Positions 62,925 to 64,000 of a stretch of 64,000 nt of DNA are shown here, piece by piece (within the stretch, counting starts at the first letter, position 1; each line of letters begins with the position of its first letter). This DNA is from Methylobacillus flagellatus (GTDB taxonomy: Bacteria > Pseudomonadota > Gammaproteobacteria > Burkholderiales > Methylophilaceae), in assembly GCF_005502435.1 (NCBI RefSeq), contig NZ_SCOU01000001.1, forward strand, positions 806,001 through 870,000. The letters run 5' to 3'. The position numbers and the translations under genes are program-made. The notes beneath the pieces were generated by a model. That model was not told the origin of the DNA and ran no database searches. It worked only from the letters and a program-made list of their open reading frames with translations.

Positions 62925-64000
62925 TCAGTTGCGCCGGAACGGTGCGCGCTCGTCCAACTCGTCCACATACTCGCTGATGTGGGCTGCTTCCAGCTGCAGA
63001 TAACGCTGGATGGCAGCGGCGAACTCGTCCTTGGCAATGTGATGGTAGGAGCAGGTCGGCCTGGCCTTGAAGCCACGCGCCAGCTTGTGCTCACCCTGCG
63101 CGCCGCCTTCAAAATAACGCACGCCCTGCTCTATGCAGAACTCCTGTCCCTGGTAATAACACAACTCGAAATGCAGTCCGGGCACCATGCGTGTAGCACC
63201 CCAGTAGCGCCCATACAGCGCCTCGCTACCGTAAACGTTCAAGGCGGCAGCGACCGGCTCACCCTCCTGCTCGGCCATGATCATCAGCAGGTGCTGTGGC
63301 AGAGTCTCGGCGATGCGCTTGAAGAAATCGGCATTCAGGTACGGTGTGGAGCGATGCTGCTGGTAGGTGTTGCAATAGCACTGATAGAAAAAATCCCAGT
63401 CCGCTGCGCTGATCTGCTCACCGGTCAGACGACGCACGCTGACACCAGCCTTGATGAGCTTGCTGCGTTCCTGACGGATCTTCTTGCGCTTGTCCGCCGA
63501 CAAGCTAGTGAGGAAAGCCTCGAAGCTGGCATAGCCGGTATTCTCCCAGCGGAACTGCACACCATCACGGCGCAACCAGCCTGCCGCCTGCAGCAGGTGT
63601 TGACTCTGGCCTTCCGGAAACAGGATGTGAGCAGAAGAAAGCTGGTGTTGCTGCAGCAGCTGTTTCAGGCCGTCCAGCAACAGGGCTTGCGCCGCGATAT
63701 CATCAGGCTCAGCCAGCAAGCGCGGCCCGCTCACCGGCGTGAACGGGATGGCACTCAACAGCTTGGGGTAATAGTGGCTGCCATAGCGGGCGTAAGCATC
63801 GGCCCAGGCCCAGTCGAACACATATTCACCGTAGGAATGGCTTTTCAGATAAAGCGGCATGGCCGCACGCAAACGCTGGCCGGATCGCAGCACAAGATGG
63901 AAAGGTTGCCAGCCGGTTTCGCTGCTGACGCAGCCGCTGGCTTCGAGTGCGCTCAACCAGGCATGACTGAGCAGAGGCAGGCCGGGATGCAGGGCATCCC
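62925..64000 (-). CDS. FemAB-like/GNAT peptidoglycan-type acyltransferase, cut by right edge
   Basis: The frame stays open through the TTG at 63956 to the window end (HPGLPLLSHAWLSALEASG), so the real start is outside. The visible 358 residues match the FemAB_like family (PF04339 type): SGCVSSETGWQPFHLVL, YVFDWAWADAYARYGSHYYPKLLSAIPFTPV, GRYWGATRMVPGLHFELCYYQGQEFCIE and FEGGAQGEHKLARGF. Such proteins have two GNAT folds; function is unknown, with N-acyl transfer suspected. It precedes mutS on the same strand by 140 bases. Confidence 0.88.
   Translation of the reverse strand, partial: DALHPGLPLLSHAWLSALEASGCVSSETGWQPFHLVLRSGQRLRAAMPLYLKSHSYGEYVFDWAWADAYARYGSHYYPKLLSAIPFTPVSGPRLLAEPDDIAAQALLLDGLKQLLQQHQLSSAHILFPEGQSQHLLQAAGWLRRDGVQFRWENTGYASFEAFLTSLSADKRKKIRQERSKLIKAGVSVRRLTGEQISAADWDFFYQCYCNTYQQHRSTPYLNADFFKRIAETLPQHLLMIMAEQEGEPVAAALNVYGSEALYGRYWGATRMVPGLHFELCYYQGQEFCIEQGVRYFEGGAQGEHKLARGFKARPTCSYHHIAKDEFAAAIQRYLQLEAAHISEYVDELDERAPFRRN

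Overview
The window looks like chromosomal DNA of a betaproteobacterium: GC-rich by eye (not counted), with housekeeping genes in a typically betaproteobacterial order (rpoE-rseA-rseB-rseC-degP-lepA-lepB-rnc-era-recO-pdxJ-acpS, rnfABCDGE-nth, dapA-bamC-metallo-hydrolase). I cannot assign genus or family; a Nitrosomonadales/Methylophilaceae-like or Neisseriales-like member would fit. No rRNA, tRNA, CRISPR array, prophage or insertion sequence was recognised. Both window edges cut a gene (a transglutaminase-like protein on the left, a FemAB-like acyltransferase on the right).

Region 1 (1-12 kb). After a divergent HflX GTPase comes a minus-strand iron-acquisition block. It is transcribed from a Fur-box promoter near 10.78 kb: hemP, a small CxxC protein, tonB, exbB, exbD, a FhuA/FoxA-like receptor, a PepSY membrane protein and a FhuE-like receptor. 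Just upstream a second promoter of nearly identical design (TTGAC-17 bp-TATCAT with a Fur box over the -10) drives an unknown 103-aa protein and a divergent ribosomal protein S4 paralogue. Region 2 (12-13 kb) is non-coding: an exact 14-copy octanucleotide repeat and a cluster of REP-like hairpins.

Region 3 (12.7-21.2 kb): a LysR regulator divergent from pirin and ycaC, htpG with a sigma-32-type promoter, three small secreted or unknown proteins and a TPR-oxygenase fusion. Region 4 (21.2-28.3 kb): a second iron block with a catecholate-type TonB receptor, a PiuC-like dioxygenase and, divergently, a PepSY/DUF2271/DUF4198/diflavin-reductase cassette, with Fur-like boxes between the two arms.

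Region 5 (28.3-44.5 kb) runs from a FeS photolyase through tcdA, acpS, pdxJ, recO, era, rnc, lepB, lepA and degP to the complete sigma-E envelope-stress operon, then divergent nadB. Region 6 (44.5-47.5 kb) is a compact MNIO-type RiPP (bufferin/HvfA-like) locus with its own ECF sigma factor and ZAS anti-sigma factor; its precursor carries a cysteine ladder with 10-residue spacing. Region 7 (47.6-64 kb): DUF1841, nth, the full Rnf complex, dapA-bamC-MBL hydrolase, a small Ala/Glu/Pro lipoprotein, roxA, a Bcp-type peroxiredoxin, slyD, mutS and the FemAB-like gene.

The items most worth a second look are the Fur-controlled S4 paralogue with its unknown partner, the self-regulated MNIO peptide locus, the CxxC protein between hemP and tonB, the 14 x 8 bp repeat, and the shared leader motifs and dyads in front of the TonB receptor genes.
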